A stretch of 39,650 bases of DNA from Acidobacteriota bacterium. GTDB taxonomy: Bacteria > Acidobacteriota > UBA6911 > JACOSC01. Below the pieces are notes generated by a model. The model ran no database searches, was not told the origin of the DNA, and saw only the letters and a program-made list of their open reading frames with translations. Position numbers and translations under genes: made by a program. This document shows positions 8,937 through 17,291 of this stretch, one piece after another. Numbering within the stretch: the stretch's first letter is position 1; each line of letters opens with the position of its first letter. The stretch spans positions 1 through 39,650 of the forward strand of contig JACOSC010000175.1 of assembly GCA_016179055.1 (NCBI GenBank), given 5' to 3'.

Positions 8937-10103
8937 ATGGTGATTCTAAGTCTGCTGGCGGTGGCTTTGATTTTTGGGTGGATCGTTTCGCTCTTACGAT
9001 TAACCGACGTGTACCGCGCGCTGCCTAAGCCCGGGCAGTTGCCCGCTTCACAGATCCTTGGCCCATGGCCCAGCCTCAGCGTGCTGATTCCCGCTCGCAA
9101 TGAGGAAGCCAACATCGGTCCGCTGCTGAACACGCTCTTGGATCAGAATTACCCAAATCTCGAAATCATCATTCTCAACGACAGCTCGACTGACCGCACG
9201 GCCGACATCGTTTGCGGATTCCAGTCAAAGCACGCCAACATTCGCTTGGCAACCGGTCGCCCGCTGCCCGCGGGTTGGGCGGGCAAAATCCACGCTTGCG
9301 CTCAGGCGGCCGCGCTGGCCAGCGGCGAATGGTTATTGTTCTTGGACGCGGATATCCGTCTGGCGCCGAACTGCCTAAAGCGGTCGCTGGCCTTTGCTCA
9401 AATGGAGCGCGCCGATCTCTTTACTATTTTCCCAAAACTGCGATATGGGTGTTTCTGGGAGGCGCTGGTGCAGCCCATCATGGCCATGGCCATCTTGATT
9501 TGGTTTCCTATCGAAGCGCTTAGCGATCCCACCTCGCCGGTAGCCTCGGCCAATGGACCATTCATGTTGTTTCGACGCGAGGCTTATCAAGCCATCGGCG
9601 GGCACGCCGCGCTGGAAGGAATCGTGGTCGAAGACTTGACACTGGCCAAACGGATTAAGCAGAATAAGCGGCGGTTAGCTTATGTACTGGGCACGGATAT
9701 GGCAAGTCTTACCATGTACGAAAGCTTAAGCCGACTCTGGAGCGGATGGAGCCGGAATTTTTATGTGGGGCTGGAAAGGCGCGTAGCGCTGGCCTTGGCG
9801 GCGTGCGCCGGGATTTTTGCGTTTCTTTTCCTGCCGGCGGTCGTTATTTTGGGTGCATTGATTTATGGGGCCATCAGCGGGCATTGGGTGGCAGCACACA
9901 TCGCCCTATGGATAAGCGTATGGCTGTTGGGATTAGCCCATCGCTATACTTTACAGGTCCTCTTTGATTTGGACACTTCACACTCCGTGCTTTATCCATT
10001 GGGCGCGGTCATCGTCATCGGAATGATCGTCAACTCAACCTGGAAAGGAGTGCGCGGTAAAAATATTCCCTGGCGCGGTCGTAACTATTCCGCGGCCAGC
10101 TAA
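8937..10103 (+). CDS. GT2 glycosyltransferase (CrtQ-like), paralogue 2 with intact motifs
   Basis: A 388-residue membrane-associated GT-A enzyme. The N-terminus (residues 1-22) is a transmembrane helix. The catalytic domain has SVLIPARNEEANIG, a DAD metal-binding motif (LFLDADIRLAP), and VVEDLTLAKRIKQN with the acidic pair Glu232-Asp233. Three to four hydrophobic segments follow from about residue 280. This arrangement is that of glycosyltransferases acting on isoprenoid or lipid acceptors at the cytoplasmic face. The ATG at 8937 lies inside the terminal inverted repeat ending at 8938 and has no Shine-Dalgarno, so translation may be weak or the start slightly wrong. The next gene begins only three bases after the stop, so the two are surely co-transcribed. 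Confidence 0.88.
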   Translation: MVILSLLAVALIFGWIVSLLRLTDVYRALPKPGQLPASQILGPWPSLSVLIPARNEEANIGPLLNTLLDQNYPNLEIIILNDSSTDRTADIVCGFQSKHANIRLATGRPLPAGWAGKIHACAQAAALASGEWLLFLDADIRLAPNCLKRSLAFAQMERADLFTIFPKLRYGCFWEALVQPIMAMAILIWFPIEALSDPTSPVASANGPFMLFRREAYQAIGGHAALEGIVVEDLTLAKRIKQNKRRLAYVLGTDMASLTMYESLSRLWSGWSRNFYVGLERRVALALAACAGIFAFLFLPAVVILGALIYGAISGHWVAAHIALWISVWLLGLAHRYTLQVLFDLDTSHSVLYPLGAVIVIGMIVNSTWKGVRGKNIPWRGRNYSAAS

Positions 10104-10106
10104 GCT

Positions 10107-11339
10107 ATGAAAATTTTCTTGTATCCTAGTGGGATCAAAGTCACGCCATTTAATGACCCGGTCTCCGAAATACCGATACGAAACCAGACCCTGGAGTGGC
10201 ATCAAAGGGACGCCGCGCGGCGGGCGGGCTTCGTCGTTGCGCGCATACAACGGCTGGAAGAAGTCGACGAGCCCAGCGGCCTGCTCATCTCCGATCACGT
10301 TTTTTTCTCCGCCGAGATTCTCAAAAAATTTCTGGACGCCGTGGCAAAACGGCCGGGCCTTTGGGCCCTGGCCATCCCGACCTGCGGCTTCACGGAGTTT
10401 ACCACGCCGGTTCAGGATGTCCTGGTCGAGCCTTTGGGCGAATCCACGCAAGCGGTCTATCAAATATATGCCTTCAATAATCTGAGACCCACCGCCGAGA
10501 GTTTGTCGTCAGCGACGCGCCTGCCGATTCGCATAAAGGAACGCCGCATGGGCATGGACCGCGTCGAGCGCGTAACGGAAGGGCGCTCCAGTTTCGCTTA
10601 TTACGTCACCCGTGAGTTCGCCTTTCACGTCACGCACTGGAGCCACATTCTCTTTGCCAACCTGTATGCGGTTTATTACTATTGGGCCAATCCCTCGCCG
10701 CGCATGGTGATGCATTTCCTTAGCGGCCTGTTGCGGGCGCACTCGATCAATCGGTGGAAAATCATGGCCAAGCTGGTGCGGAAAGGCAAGCACTGCGACA
10801 TACACCCGTCGGCCATAGTGGAAGCTTCGGTATTGGGAAACGGCGTCAAAATCGGACGTCATGCCGCCGTCTTTGGCTCGTGGTTGGGCGACGGCGCCGA
10901 GGTGGCCTCCGGGGCCGAGGTCATTGGCTCGGTGCTTGGCGAGAACGCCGTGGCCAGCAGCGGCGCCCGACTGGTGTATTGCGTACTGTATCCGCGCGCC
11001 CTCGTCGGACACCAGCCGATGCAAGGTTGCATGGTCGGCCGCGGCACTATGGCGGCGCCGGCTACGTATCTCATTGATATGAAGCTCGGCAAGAATATTC
11101 GTGTGGAGCATCAGGGGCAGCGCGTCTCGGTCGGTAAGCAATTCCTGGGCAGTTGTCTCGGTCACAACGTTTTTCTGGGGACCGGCATTTGGTTTGACGC
11201 CGGTCTGGAAATTCCCAACGGCTATGTCATCGTGCGTGACCCCGACCAAATCGTTCGGCATATCCCGAAGGATCTTCCCCCGGGCGAGCCGCTGATTGCG
11301 CGTGGCGATACGTTAATGCTGCGGCCCAAGAAAGAATGA
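10107..11339 (+). CDS. Nucleotidyltransferase-like protein with left-handed beta-helix
   Basis: A 410-residue protein. The C-terminal half, from about residue 229, is a series of imperfect hexapeptide repeats (for example IHPSAIVEASVLGNGVKIG, then GAEVIGSVLGENAVASSGA) forming a left-handed parallel beta-helix. That is the layout of sugar-1-phosphate nucleotidyltransferases of the GlmU/GlgC type and of related acyltransferases. The N-terminal half has an alpha/beta look, but the pyrophosphorylase signature GxGTRxxPLT is not present, so nucleotide-sugar synthesis is not assured. A sugar-nucleotide binding or isomer role is possible. It is tightly linked (three-base gap) to the GT2 gene, which fits supply or modification of its donor or product. 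Confidence 0.7.
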   Translation: MKIFLYPSGIKVTPFNDPVSEIPIRNQTLEWHQRDAARRAGFVVARIQRLEEVDEPSGLLISDHVFFSAEILKKFLDAVAKRPGLWALAIPTCGFTEFTTPVQDVLVEPLGESTQAVYQIYAFNNLRPTAESLSSATRLPIRIKERRMGMDRVERVTEGRSSFAYYVTREFAFHVTHWSHILFANLYAVYYYWANPSPRMVMHFLSGLLRAHSINRWKIMAKLVRKGKHCDIHPSAIVEASVLGNGVKIGRHAAVFGSWLGDGAEVASGAEVIGSVLGENAVASSGARLVYCVLYPRALVGHQPMQGCMVGRGTMAAPATYLIDMKLGKNIRVEHQGQRVSVGKQFLGSCLGHNVFLGTGIWFDAGLEIPNGYVIVRDPDQIVRHIPKDLPPGEPLIARGDTLMLRPKKE

Positions 11340-11429
11340 GCCATGACAAGGCGTCACAGGGGAACTCTCCGCGCGCCGGCGGATAGGAGATTTCCGAGGG
11401 CATCACGACTAATGATAATAGCAACGACG

Positions 11430-11520
11430 CCCTGGGAGCGCCGGCATCCTTGCCGGCCAGGGTGGACTAGGTAAGCGACGGGACTCGCCGGCAGGGATGC
11501 CGGCGCTCCCAGGTATTTTC
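11430..11520 (-). repeat. Intergenic palindromic repeat, family 2, copy 1
   Basis: Read on the minus strand, it runs GAAAATACCTGGGAGCGCC, a hairpin with GGCATCCCTGCC, GGCGAGTCCCGTCGC, a short spacer, GTCCACCCTGGCCGGC, and a closing GGCGCTCCCAGG. The same framework occurs at 12677-12770 and 36778-36856 with different hairpin arms. It ends just before the ribosome binding site of the methyltransferase gene. Confidence 0.8.
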
Positions 11521-11535
11521 AGAGGAGCGCAACGA

Positions 11536-12534
11536 ATGGGTTTGGAAAAAATCACTTGTCCGGTCTGTGGGAACGATTCCGGGAAAACAATTCTCACCGT
11601 TCCCGACAGGCTCGGGCATTTCTCCGGCCAATTCCCGTTAATCGAATGCGCCGGATGCCGCCTGGCCTACGTCAATCCCAGACCCGACGGAGAGACTCTG
11701 GAAAACGCCTACTCCAGCGCCGCCGCAGAAATCATCTCCCAGTTCAACAGCAAGCGGGTCAACAAGCAGCCCCGCTTTGAGCGCGACTACATCAATGCCC
11801 GCCGATTTATCGACCGTGTGGATCGCCTGCGACCGATTCGGCCCGACACGGTCATACTGGACGTCGGCTGCGGTAATGGAGCCTTTCTCTATTACGCGCA
11901 ACTCGCCAAACCTTTCCGGCCTTTGGGCGTCGACATCGGAAAACCCTTTGTGGAATACGCCCGCCGGGAGCTGGGGATTGAAGTTCATCTCGGCCGGCTC
12001 GCCGACTGTCGCTTTCCGGATGGAAGCATTGACGTCCTGCGGTTATGGCATGTCCTGGAACATTTGGAAAAGCCGCTCGAGCTTTTGGCGGAGTTTCGCC
12101 GAATCTTAAAATCGGATGGTCTTTTGGTTCTGCAAGTCCCCTGTTACGGGAGTCTGTTGGCCAAGATTTTCGGACGGAATTGGATCTTCCATTTTATCCC
12201 CTTTCACGTTTATCAATTTACGCCGGATTCCATAACGAGTCTGCTGAATAAGGCCGGCTGGGAGGTGGTAGACATCGAAGGCTCGCTGATGCCCCTTGAA
12301 CTCAGCGGCAGCCTGTTTTATTGCTTCGGCGGCAACCTCATGGCCTTGATGCGCCGCAAAATCGAAAATCGGCGGCGTCCCCGGTGGTCTCGTATATTAA
12401 ATTTTACACTCTTCTGGGGACTGTTCCTAACCCTCGGGATTCCGTACTTGATGCTTGAATTCGCACTTCTCTATTTTTTAGCGCACTTCAAGCGCGCCGG
12501 AAACATTACCGTTTACTGCCGCAAACAGCCTTAA
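11536..12534 (+). CDS. SAM-dependent methyltransferase with N-terminal zinc-ribbon
   Basis: A 332-residue class I methyltransferase. Two CxxC pairs (CPVC at residues 8-11 and CAGC about 25 residues later) look like a zinc ribbon. The SAM-binding motif VILDVGCGNGAF starts near residue 106, and the motif-IV/post region LRLWHVLEHLEKPLELLAEF follows, as in Methyltransf_11/23-type enzymes of glycan and sugar-nucleotide clusters. Two hydrophobic segments near residues 292-322 suggest membrane attachment. I chose ATG 11536, preceded by GAGGAGC, because an upstream in-frame start at 11497 would fall inside the palindromic repeat. By position it probably modifies the product of the glycosyltransferase cluster. 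The substrate is unknown. Confidence 0.85.
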   Translation: MGLEKITCPVCGNDSGKTILTVPDRLGHFSGQFPLIECAGCRLAYVNPRPDGETLENAYSSAAAEIISQFNSKRVNKQPRFERDYINARRFIDRVDRLRPIRPDTVILDVGCGNGAFLYYAQLAKPFRPLGVDIGKPFVEYARRELGIEVHLGRLADCRFPDGSIDVLRLWHVLEHLEKPLELLAEFRRILKSDGLLVLQVPCYGSLLAKIFGRNWIFHFIPFHVYQFTPDSITSLLNKAGWEVVDIEGSLMPLELSGSLFYCFGGNLMALMRRKIENRRRPRWSRILNFTLFWGLFLTLGIPYLMLEFALLYFLAHFKRAGNITVYCRKQP

Positions 12535-13153
12535 CGCGCTGGGTGCTTTTCTGTAAGCAAACTCCCTGCGGTGGCATTCAACGCTCACTTTGATGACCGA
12601 TCCTGTTTAAAGCAGCAATCTCCTCATCGCAGGTATCTTCCTTGATCCCGATACAAACGCGGCGTGACTATCCCTTGAAAATACTTGGGAGCGCCCCGAC
12701 TACCGTCGGGGCGAGTCCCGTAGCGGATAGAGTCCACCCTTGCCCCGACGTAGTCGGGGCGCTCCCAGGGATGCCGTGGCTGTTTTCATTCGTCGTAGTG
12801 CCCCTAAGGGGCATGAACAATTCCTATCGACAAGAAAAGAACTTTATCCCTACCTTCATGGCTATCCTGACAGTCACCGGTTGTTTTCGGAAAAGCCGGC
12901 TCGACGATCCCCCAAAAGATTAAATATCTCTAAAGAAACTTTGAAACCCGACGATGTGAACCTTATCGCCGCTTGCGCATGCTGCGCCATCGTGTGATCC
13001 AAATCGCTGCGGCACTTACCGGTGGGTGGGCGAGACGCTGGCAAGCCATCGAAGGAGAAGGCGCTGGAGGCAAGGCCGTTGGATCTTAATATCCGACGCA
13101 TGGCGCAACCTGTTCACAAAGGATGCACCCCCTTATGGAAAAACGAGGAGGAG
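12535..13153. other. Intergenic gap with one family-2 repeat
   Basis: The only structured element is the palindrome at 12677-12770. The short open frames across it are repeat-derived and unsupported. The Shine-Dalgarno for the following gene lies at 13144-13152. Confidence 0.6.
12677..12770 (+). repeat. Intergenic palindromic repeat, family 2, copy 2
   Basis: It has the framework GAAAATACTTGGGAGCGCC followed by the hairpin CCGACTACCGTCGG, then GCGAGTCCCGTAGC, GTCCACCCTTGCC, and a second palindromic part CCGACGTAGTCGGGGCGC ending in TCCCAGG. Compared with the copy at 11430-11520, the hairpin arms are different bases that still pair. Confidence 0.85.
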
Positions 13154-13930
13154 ATGATGAAAACCAGGAATTTCTTATTAATGAGTTGGGTAACCCTATT
13201 TGGTTTGTATAATTGCACGACAACCCTTGGCGAAGAGCCCATTGCCGGAACCTACCGATGCTGGAGCTATAACGTATCGGGGGCTGGGAAACGTTGCACC
13301 AGCCCGCCGCTTGTCTTAAACTCTGATGGAACCTATCAGATGTCCAGTGAGAAGGGCACCTACACGGTTAAAGGGAAAGAACTCTTTCTTTCAGAATCCA
13401 AAATACGCGGCATAGGACAGCTACAAGACGGCCGGCAGATTGTCTTTGAGTATCAGTACAACGGCTGGAATCACCGAGTGACCTATTTGCGTAGCGGGGG
13501 CACAGAACCTACATCTGGAGGCAGCTCGAGCGCAGGTCGCCCGTCGAGAATGATTCCCGTCGAGCTTACCATCGAGTTCCCCAACCCCGAAAAGTGGATT
13601 GGTTGGGTTAACACGGTGACCCTTGCTCCAAAGAATTCACCGGAGGAGAAAGGCGCCACAGGCGTTGCTAGCGGAGATGGTAGAAGAATAGTCACGGCTC
13701 GGCTTCGCGAAGTTCCAGCCGATCGCGAATACACGCTCTATCTCGGGACTGGATTTGAACAGTATGCCGTGGGCCATGTAGACCTGCGAAATAGTACTGG
13801 ACCAGTGTCTCTTAAAATTGCCGCCACGCCGCCGCCGTCGCTGAAGAAAGGAGAGAACCTGGATCCTAACGCGAAACCCTGTGACCCAAACATTCCACTT
13901 TATCGTCAACGTGGATGCAAGGAAGATTAG
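13154..13930 (+). CDS. Exported protein of unknown function
   Basis: 258 residues from ATG 13154, which has a strong ribosome binding site (GAGGAGGAG) directly upstream. The frame is open further upstream, but those codons run into intergenic sequence. Residues 1-22 form a signal peptide with a late cysteine (LYNC). It does not match the lipobox well, so lipoprotein status is doubtful. The next 80 residues (GTYRCWSYNVSGAGKRC onward) have the strand pattern of a small lipocalin-like or copper-resistance-type barrel, followed by a Ser/Gly linker near 115-130 and a second beta-sandwich-like domain. The C-terminus (NAKPCDPNIPLYRQRGCKED) has a cysteine pair. I do not recognise the family. Confidence 0.75.
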   Translation: MMKTRNFLLMSWVTLFGLYNCTTTLGEEPIAGTYRCWSYNVSGAGKRCTSPPLVLNSDGTYQMSSEKGTYTVKGKELFLSESKIRGIGQLQDGRQIVFEYQYNGWNHRVTYLRSGGTEPTSGGSSSAGRPSRMIPVELTIEFPNPEKWIGWVNTVTLAPKNSPEEKGATGVASGDGRRIVTARLREVPADREYTLYLGTGFEQYAVGHVDLRNSTGPVSLKIAATPPPSLKKGENLDPNAKPCDPNIPLYRQRGCKED

Positions 13931-14718
13931 ATTATGCTATTCTGGGCCTGACCATTTAGAGGTCTTCTAGTTCATGAGTGGCTACCAGGGAGACAAGTTT
14001 TTTCCAAAGAGTCCTGGCGGTAAAACGACACAATAGACAGCGGATCGCCGAGCACCGACAACGAGGCGCCTTGTCCTTATCCAAGTTATGGCGCCGACTC
14101 GAAGGCTGTATAAACCGGCCGCGTCGCGTCAGCGACGATTGATTCCGCCAATCATGGCGTTCTACTGGCACTCTAGGAAATTCAGTCTCATAAATAATAC
14201 TCGACGATGCGGTATTGGAGTGATGTGTAGGTATTGGTCCTAATTTTTATCCCGTGGCTGCGGTTCAATCGTCCCGACAGCGTCGGGACGAAAGAGATTT
14301 CCGCCGCCGCACCTACCGTGCCTTGAAAGGCACGGCTAAAATCAATAGGCCGCTACGCGGCCAGTGTATCCAGCCTTCGGCTTAGCGCAAAAGTTTGGGT
14401 AATGACCTACCCTAACCCGGACGAGCCGGAACCCAGCTTGTAAAATTCAAAAAGCTTGGGACGCCGGAAAACCGTTAAATACCCGCATGAATAAAGCCTG
14501 AAAGGCTACCTCAAAAAAATTTTTATCCGTTTCCGCACAATTTCATCTTCGCAAAGACTACGCTGGAAAAAAGGGTTCTCCTCACGGAGAACAGCTAGCT
14601 ACGACTGACATGTTGGTCTTAAGTTGGGTAACGGGCTAACCCGCATGAAACATGGTAGACTGGATGTCGTATATTAGGGCGGATCTGGCAAATCGACCAC
14701 GAAAGGAGAACTCAGCTT
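13931..14718. other. Intergenic gap with a family-3 repeat
   Basis: No gene is supported in almost 800 bases. A family-3 element lies at 14226-14395. The region just before the peroxiredoxin start holds its ribosome binding site (AAGGAGAAC near 14702-14710). Confidence 0.6.
14226..14395 (+). repeat. Intergenic composite repeat, family 3, copy 1
   Basis: It begins GTAGGTATTGG, contains CCCGTGGCTGCGGTTCAATC, the hairpin CGTCCCGACAGCGTCGGGACG, ACCGTGCCTTGAAAGGCACGG, and GGCCGCTACGCGGCC, and ends with TATCCAGCCTTCGGCTTA. A second copy at 29638-29782 has the same order but lacks about 40 bases around the first hairpin. Confidence 0.85.
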
Positions 14719-15291
14719 ATGCAACAACGATACACTTTTTTTCGCGCCAAGCGCGCGCTGAGCATGGCCTGTCTCGGTGGCTTTCTGCTTGGCGGTGGGC
14801 AATTGTTCGGTCAACAGACCGGTGCGGTTACCGTAGCTGCATCTTTGAGGGTGGGCGATACGGCGCCGGACTTTGCTATGCCGGACCAAACCGGCAAGCC
14901 GGTAAAACTGAGCGATTTTAAAGGAAAGAAAAACGTCGTTCTGGCTTTCTATGTGTTGGCGTTTACCACAGGGTGAACGCGAGAGCTAAAGGCCTATCAG
15001 TCTGATATGGCCAAATTCCAAGAGGCTGATACTCAGATACTCGGCATCAGTGTTGATAGCCCACCGGCTCTCGCGAAATTTGCCAAAGAAATTGGGGTTT
15101 CCTTCCCCCTGCTCAGCGATCTTTCACACAAGGTTTCCAAGGAATATGGCGTCTTGGATGAGACGCGCGGCTTCGCACGTCGCACCACGTTCGTCGTCGA
15201 TAAGCATGGAAAGATTCGCGGCATTGAACAAGGGCAGGCGGCCTTGGACCCCGCGGGCGCCCAGAAAACCTGCGCCTTGATTAACAAGTAA
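14719..15291 (+). CDS. Selenocysteine-containing peroxiredoxin (TGA read as Sec), exported
   Basis: One 190-residue protein if the in-frame TGA at 14974-14976 is read as selenocysteine (residue 86). The sequence around it is VLAFTTG-U-TRELKAYQ, so U occupies the peroxidatic cysteine of the BCP/AhpC-TSA motif (TxGC-T). The frame continues past the TGA with classic peroxiredoxin sequence: ILGISVDSPPALAKFAKE, FPLLSDLSHKVSKEYGV and RTTFVVDKHGKIRGIE. Residues 1 to about 32 form a signal peptide, predicting a periplasmic enzyme that reduces peroxides with thiol donors. Cys185 near the C-terminus could act as resolving residue. ATG 14719 has AAGGAGAAC upstream. A SECIS-like hairpin lies at 14991-15012. 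No selA, selB, selC or selD is in the window. The alternative, a mutated pseudogene, is less likely because the rest of the frame is intact and the stop hits exactly the catalytic codon. Confidence 0.88.
14991..15012 (+). promoter_or_regulatory. Putative bacterial SECIS hairpin
   Basis: GGCCTATC (14991-14998) pairs with GATA-GGCC (15004-15007, 15009-15012), leaving a single bulged U at 15008 and the apical loop AGUCU (14999-15003). There are 22 bases between the UGA and the loop, and the second loop base is G. These are the features expected of a bSECIS that binds SelB. The hairpin lies inside the coding frame, as in known bacterial selenoprotein genes. Confidence 0.75.
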
Positions 15292-15398
15292 TCCACTCGA
15301 AAAAAAACATCGGGCCTCCAATGAAAGCCGCGCTAAGGCGCGTTGCCGCCAAGTTTATTTTACTTGTTCAACTACGCACGCCTTAGGGCGCCCAGCCG

Positions 15399-15487
15399 AT
15401 ACAGAACCGCCTGTGGTAGCGGGCGGGTGGCAGAGCCGGGTAGGCCCCGACACAGTCGGGGTCGCTACCGCTCCCGGTTCTGTACCT
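15399..15487. repeat. Intergenic palindromic repeat, family 1, copy 3
   Basis: Left arm ACAGAACCGCCTGTGGTAGC faces right arm GCTACCGCTCCCGGTTCTGT. In the centre, CCCCGACACAGTCGGGG is a further hairpin not present in copies 1 and 2. The recurrent GAACAGTTAC motif follows near 15498. It fills most of the short gap between the peroxiredoxin and pepE genes. Confidence 0.8.
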
Positions 15488-15568
15488 GTGCACACCCGCG
15501 GAACAGTTACGATTTTGCTTTACAAGGAAAAGGGTCTTATATATAATCCCGATGGGGCGGTGAAGGCT

Positions 15569-16276
15569 ATGCAAGAGTATCGGCTTCTTTTGATCAGTAA
15601 TTCAATCCTTGCCGGGTATGGGTTTCTCGACTATTGCATAGATGAAATAGAAAGCTTCCTTCGACCGATCACTCGCGTCCTCTTTGTTCCTTTTGCTCTT
15701 CACAATCACGCAGCGTACCATGAGAAAGTAAGAGCGCGTCTGCAACAGGCGGGGCTGCAGGTTGAGGCTCTTCCTTGTGACGGCTCGGCGCCAGCCCGCG
15801 TGGCCGAGGCGTCGGCATTATATATTGGCGGCGGCAACACGTTTCGGCTGCTGAACAGACTCTACCAAACGGGCATCATTCCGGCCATACGCGAGCGTGT
15901 AAATCAAGGCATGCCCTATATTGGCATTAGCGCTGGAACCAACGTGGCCTGTCCGTCCATCAAGACTACTAACGACATGCCGATAATGCAGCCACCCAGC
16001 TTTGAGGCGCTCAATCTGGTTCCGTTTAACATAAATCCGCATTATCTTGATCCTGATCCTTCGTCGAACCATCAGGGAGAAACGCGTCCTCAACGAATTG
16101 CCGAGTTTCACGAGGAGAATGGTAATATAGTGGTTGGATTACGCGAAGGCGCTATGCTGCGAATTGAAAGCGGTCATATCCAATTACGCGGTTTGACCGG
16201 AGCCAAAATTTTCCGCCCCCGTGAGACGCCTTATGAAATAAGTCCCGGCACGTGCATGGATTTCCTTTTGGAATAG
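15569..16276 (+). CDS. pepE: Dipeptidase E (alpha-aspartyl dipeptidase, family S51)
   Basis: 235 residues, close to the family's usual 229-235. It cleaves dipeptides with N-terminal aspartate in the cytoplasm, supporting peptide turnover. The nucleophile elbow YIGISAGTN gives Ser121, equivalent to Ser120 of the Salmonella enzyme. The flanking blocks TTNDMPIMQPPSFEALNLVPF and NPHYLDPDP carry the residues around the catalytic Asp and His. The substrate region ALYIGGGNTFRLLNRL is also typical. The start is ATG 15569, preceded by GGTGAAGG. The frame is open upstream but runs through the palindromic repeat. No signal peptide is present. It is a single gene with its own leader. Confidence 0.93.
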   Translation: MQEYRLLLISNSILAGYGFLDYCIDEIESFLRPITRVLFVPFALHNHAAYHEKVRARLQQAGLQVEALPCDGSAPARVAEASALYIGGGNTFRLLNRLYQTGIIPAIRERVNQGMPYIGISAGTNVACPSIKTTNDMPIMQPPSFEALNLVPFNINPHYLDPDPSSNHQGETRPQRIAEFHEENGNIVVGLREGAMLRIESGHIQLRGLTGAKIFRPRETPYEISPGTCMDFLLE

Positions 16277-16522
16277 CCCCCCGTTAATATCCTGGCGACG
16301 TGGGGAAGGAAAAGACACATTCATTCTTCGAAAACACAACTTGCCTGGAAAATGAACTGGCTACAGGTCGGCTAAGAATTCGAAGACTCGCGCAAGCTCA
16401 TTACAAAACTATCCGAAACTACGACTGCTGGGGAAGAATCGATTTCTCCTCGCAGGAGTACATGAAAGCAAGTTGAGGTGGCACTTGCTTTATGAAACCT
16501 AACCACCATTGGAGGATAAACT

Positions 16523-17179
16523 ATGAGACAACTTTTAGGTCTTGTACTGATGGCCTTTTGCTTGCTGGCGTTTCAGTGCCACAGGGCTATGGCAGCATGC
16601 ACGGCCATTCTGCAACCAACCGCGGCCTATACTATGGGAACTGAGATTTGTACCATAGGCACGGTCGGCGGCACATCCACTGAATGCAAAGATAGCGACA
16701 ACAACGTTGAGGCCAAGTTTAGTAACGGGCTCTCGGTGCGCCAGGTGCCAAACGGTTGGAGTACGTGGTCTGCCCCACCCGAATCCGAAACAGATACCCC
16801 GATGATTGGCTTCAACACTACGGCAACATTAACCATCACGATGGCCGCCGGCTATCTGGCGGGGACCGCAGGAATGGAGATCGAAAACAATGTGTTTACG
16901 CCCGCCATGCCGATTACGGTTCAGTTTTTTGATCTAGCCGGGGCGGTCGTGTCCACACAAACCCGATCAGTCCTGGGACAGTCCGGCGCCCGATTGTTTG
17001 CCGTGACCTGCGATGAAGAGCTCATCAATAAAATCGTCATCACGGCCCAGGCCACTGCTCAAGGATTTGCCATCGCCAAAGTCCGTGCCGATAGCTTTGT
17101 CATCAACCGCAATCCATCGGCCGGTCCAAGCTCGGGGAGCTATAGCATCCCTGAAGGGGCCAAGAGCAACGCGCAATAG
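16523..17179 (+). CDS. Exported protein of unknown function
   Basis: 218 residues from ATG 16523, with the ribosome binding site GGAGG 7 bases upstream. Residues 1-24 are a signal peptide ending in AMA. The mature part (TAILQPTAAYTMGTEICTIG onward) is a single beta-rich domain with alternating polar strands (TATLTITMAAGYLAGTAGME; PITVQFFDLAGAVVSTQTRS). This fits a jelly-roll or lectin-like extracellular module. Three or four cysteines could form disulfides. I do not recognise the family. It stands 112 bases before the secreted hydrolase on the same strand and may share its transcript. Confidence 0.75.
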   Translation: MRQLLGLVLMAFCLLAFQCHRAMAACTAILQPTAAYTMGTEICTIGTVGGTSTECKDSDNNVEAKFSNGLSVRQVPNGWSTWSAPPESETDTPMIGFNTTATLTITMAAGYLAGTAGMEIENNVFTPAMPITVQFFDLAGAVVSTQTRSVLGQSGARLFAVTCDEELINKIVITAQATAQGFAIAKVRADSFVINRNPSAGPSSGSYSIPEGAKSNAQ

Positions 17180-17291
17180 TCCGTAGGATGATAGGCGCAC
17201 TGGCAGCAATCCCGCGTGCAAAGAGGACAAATCTGAAATACCTTTGACGCGGCGTTTGCCGGCAAACTGATTTTAAATTCAGGAGGTTATA

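Noticed and set aside
11497-11535. Upstream start for the methyltransferase gene
   Set aside because: It would translate part of a palindromic repeat. ATG 11536 has the ribosome binding site.
14719-14976. Reading the peroxiredoxin as a pseudogene or two separate short genes
   Set aside because: The frame is uninterrupted apart from one TGA at the catalytic codon, and a SECIS-like hairpin follows.
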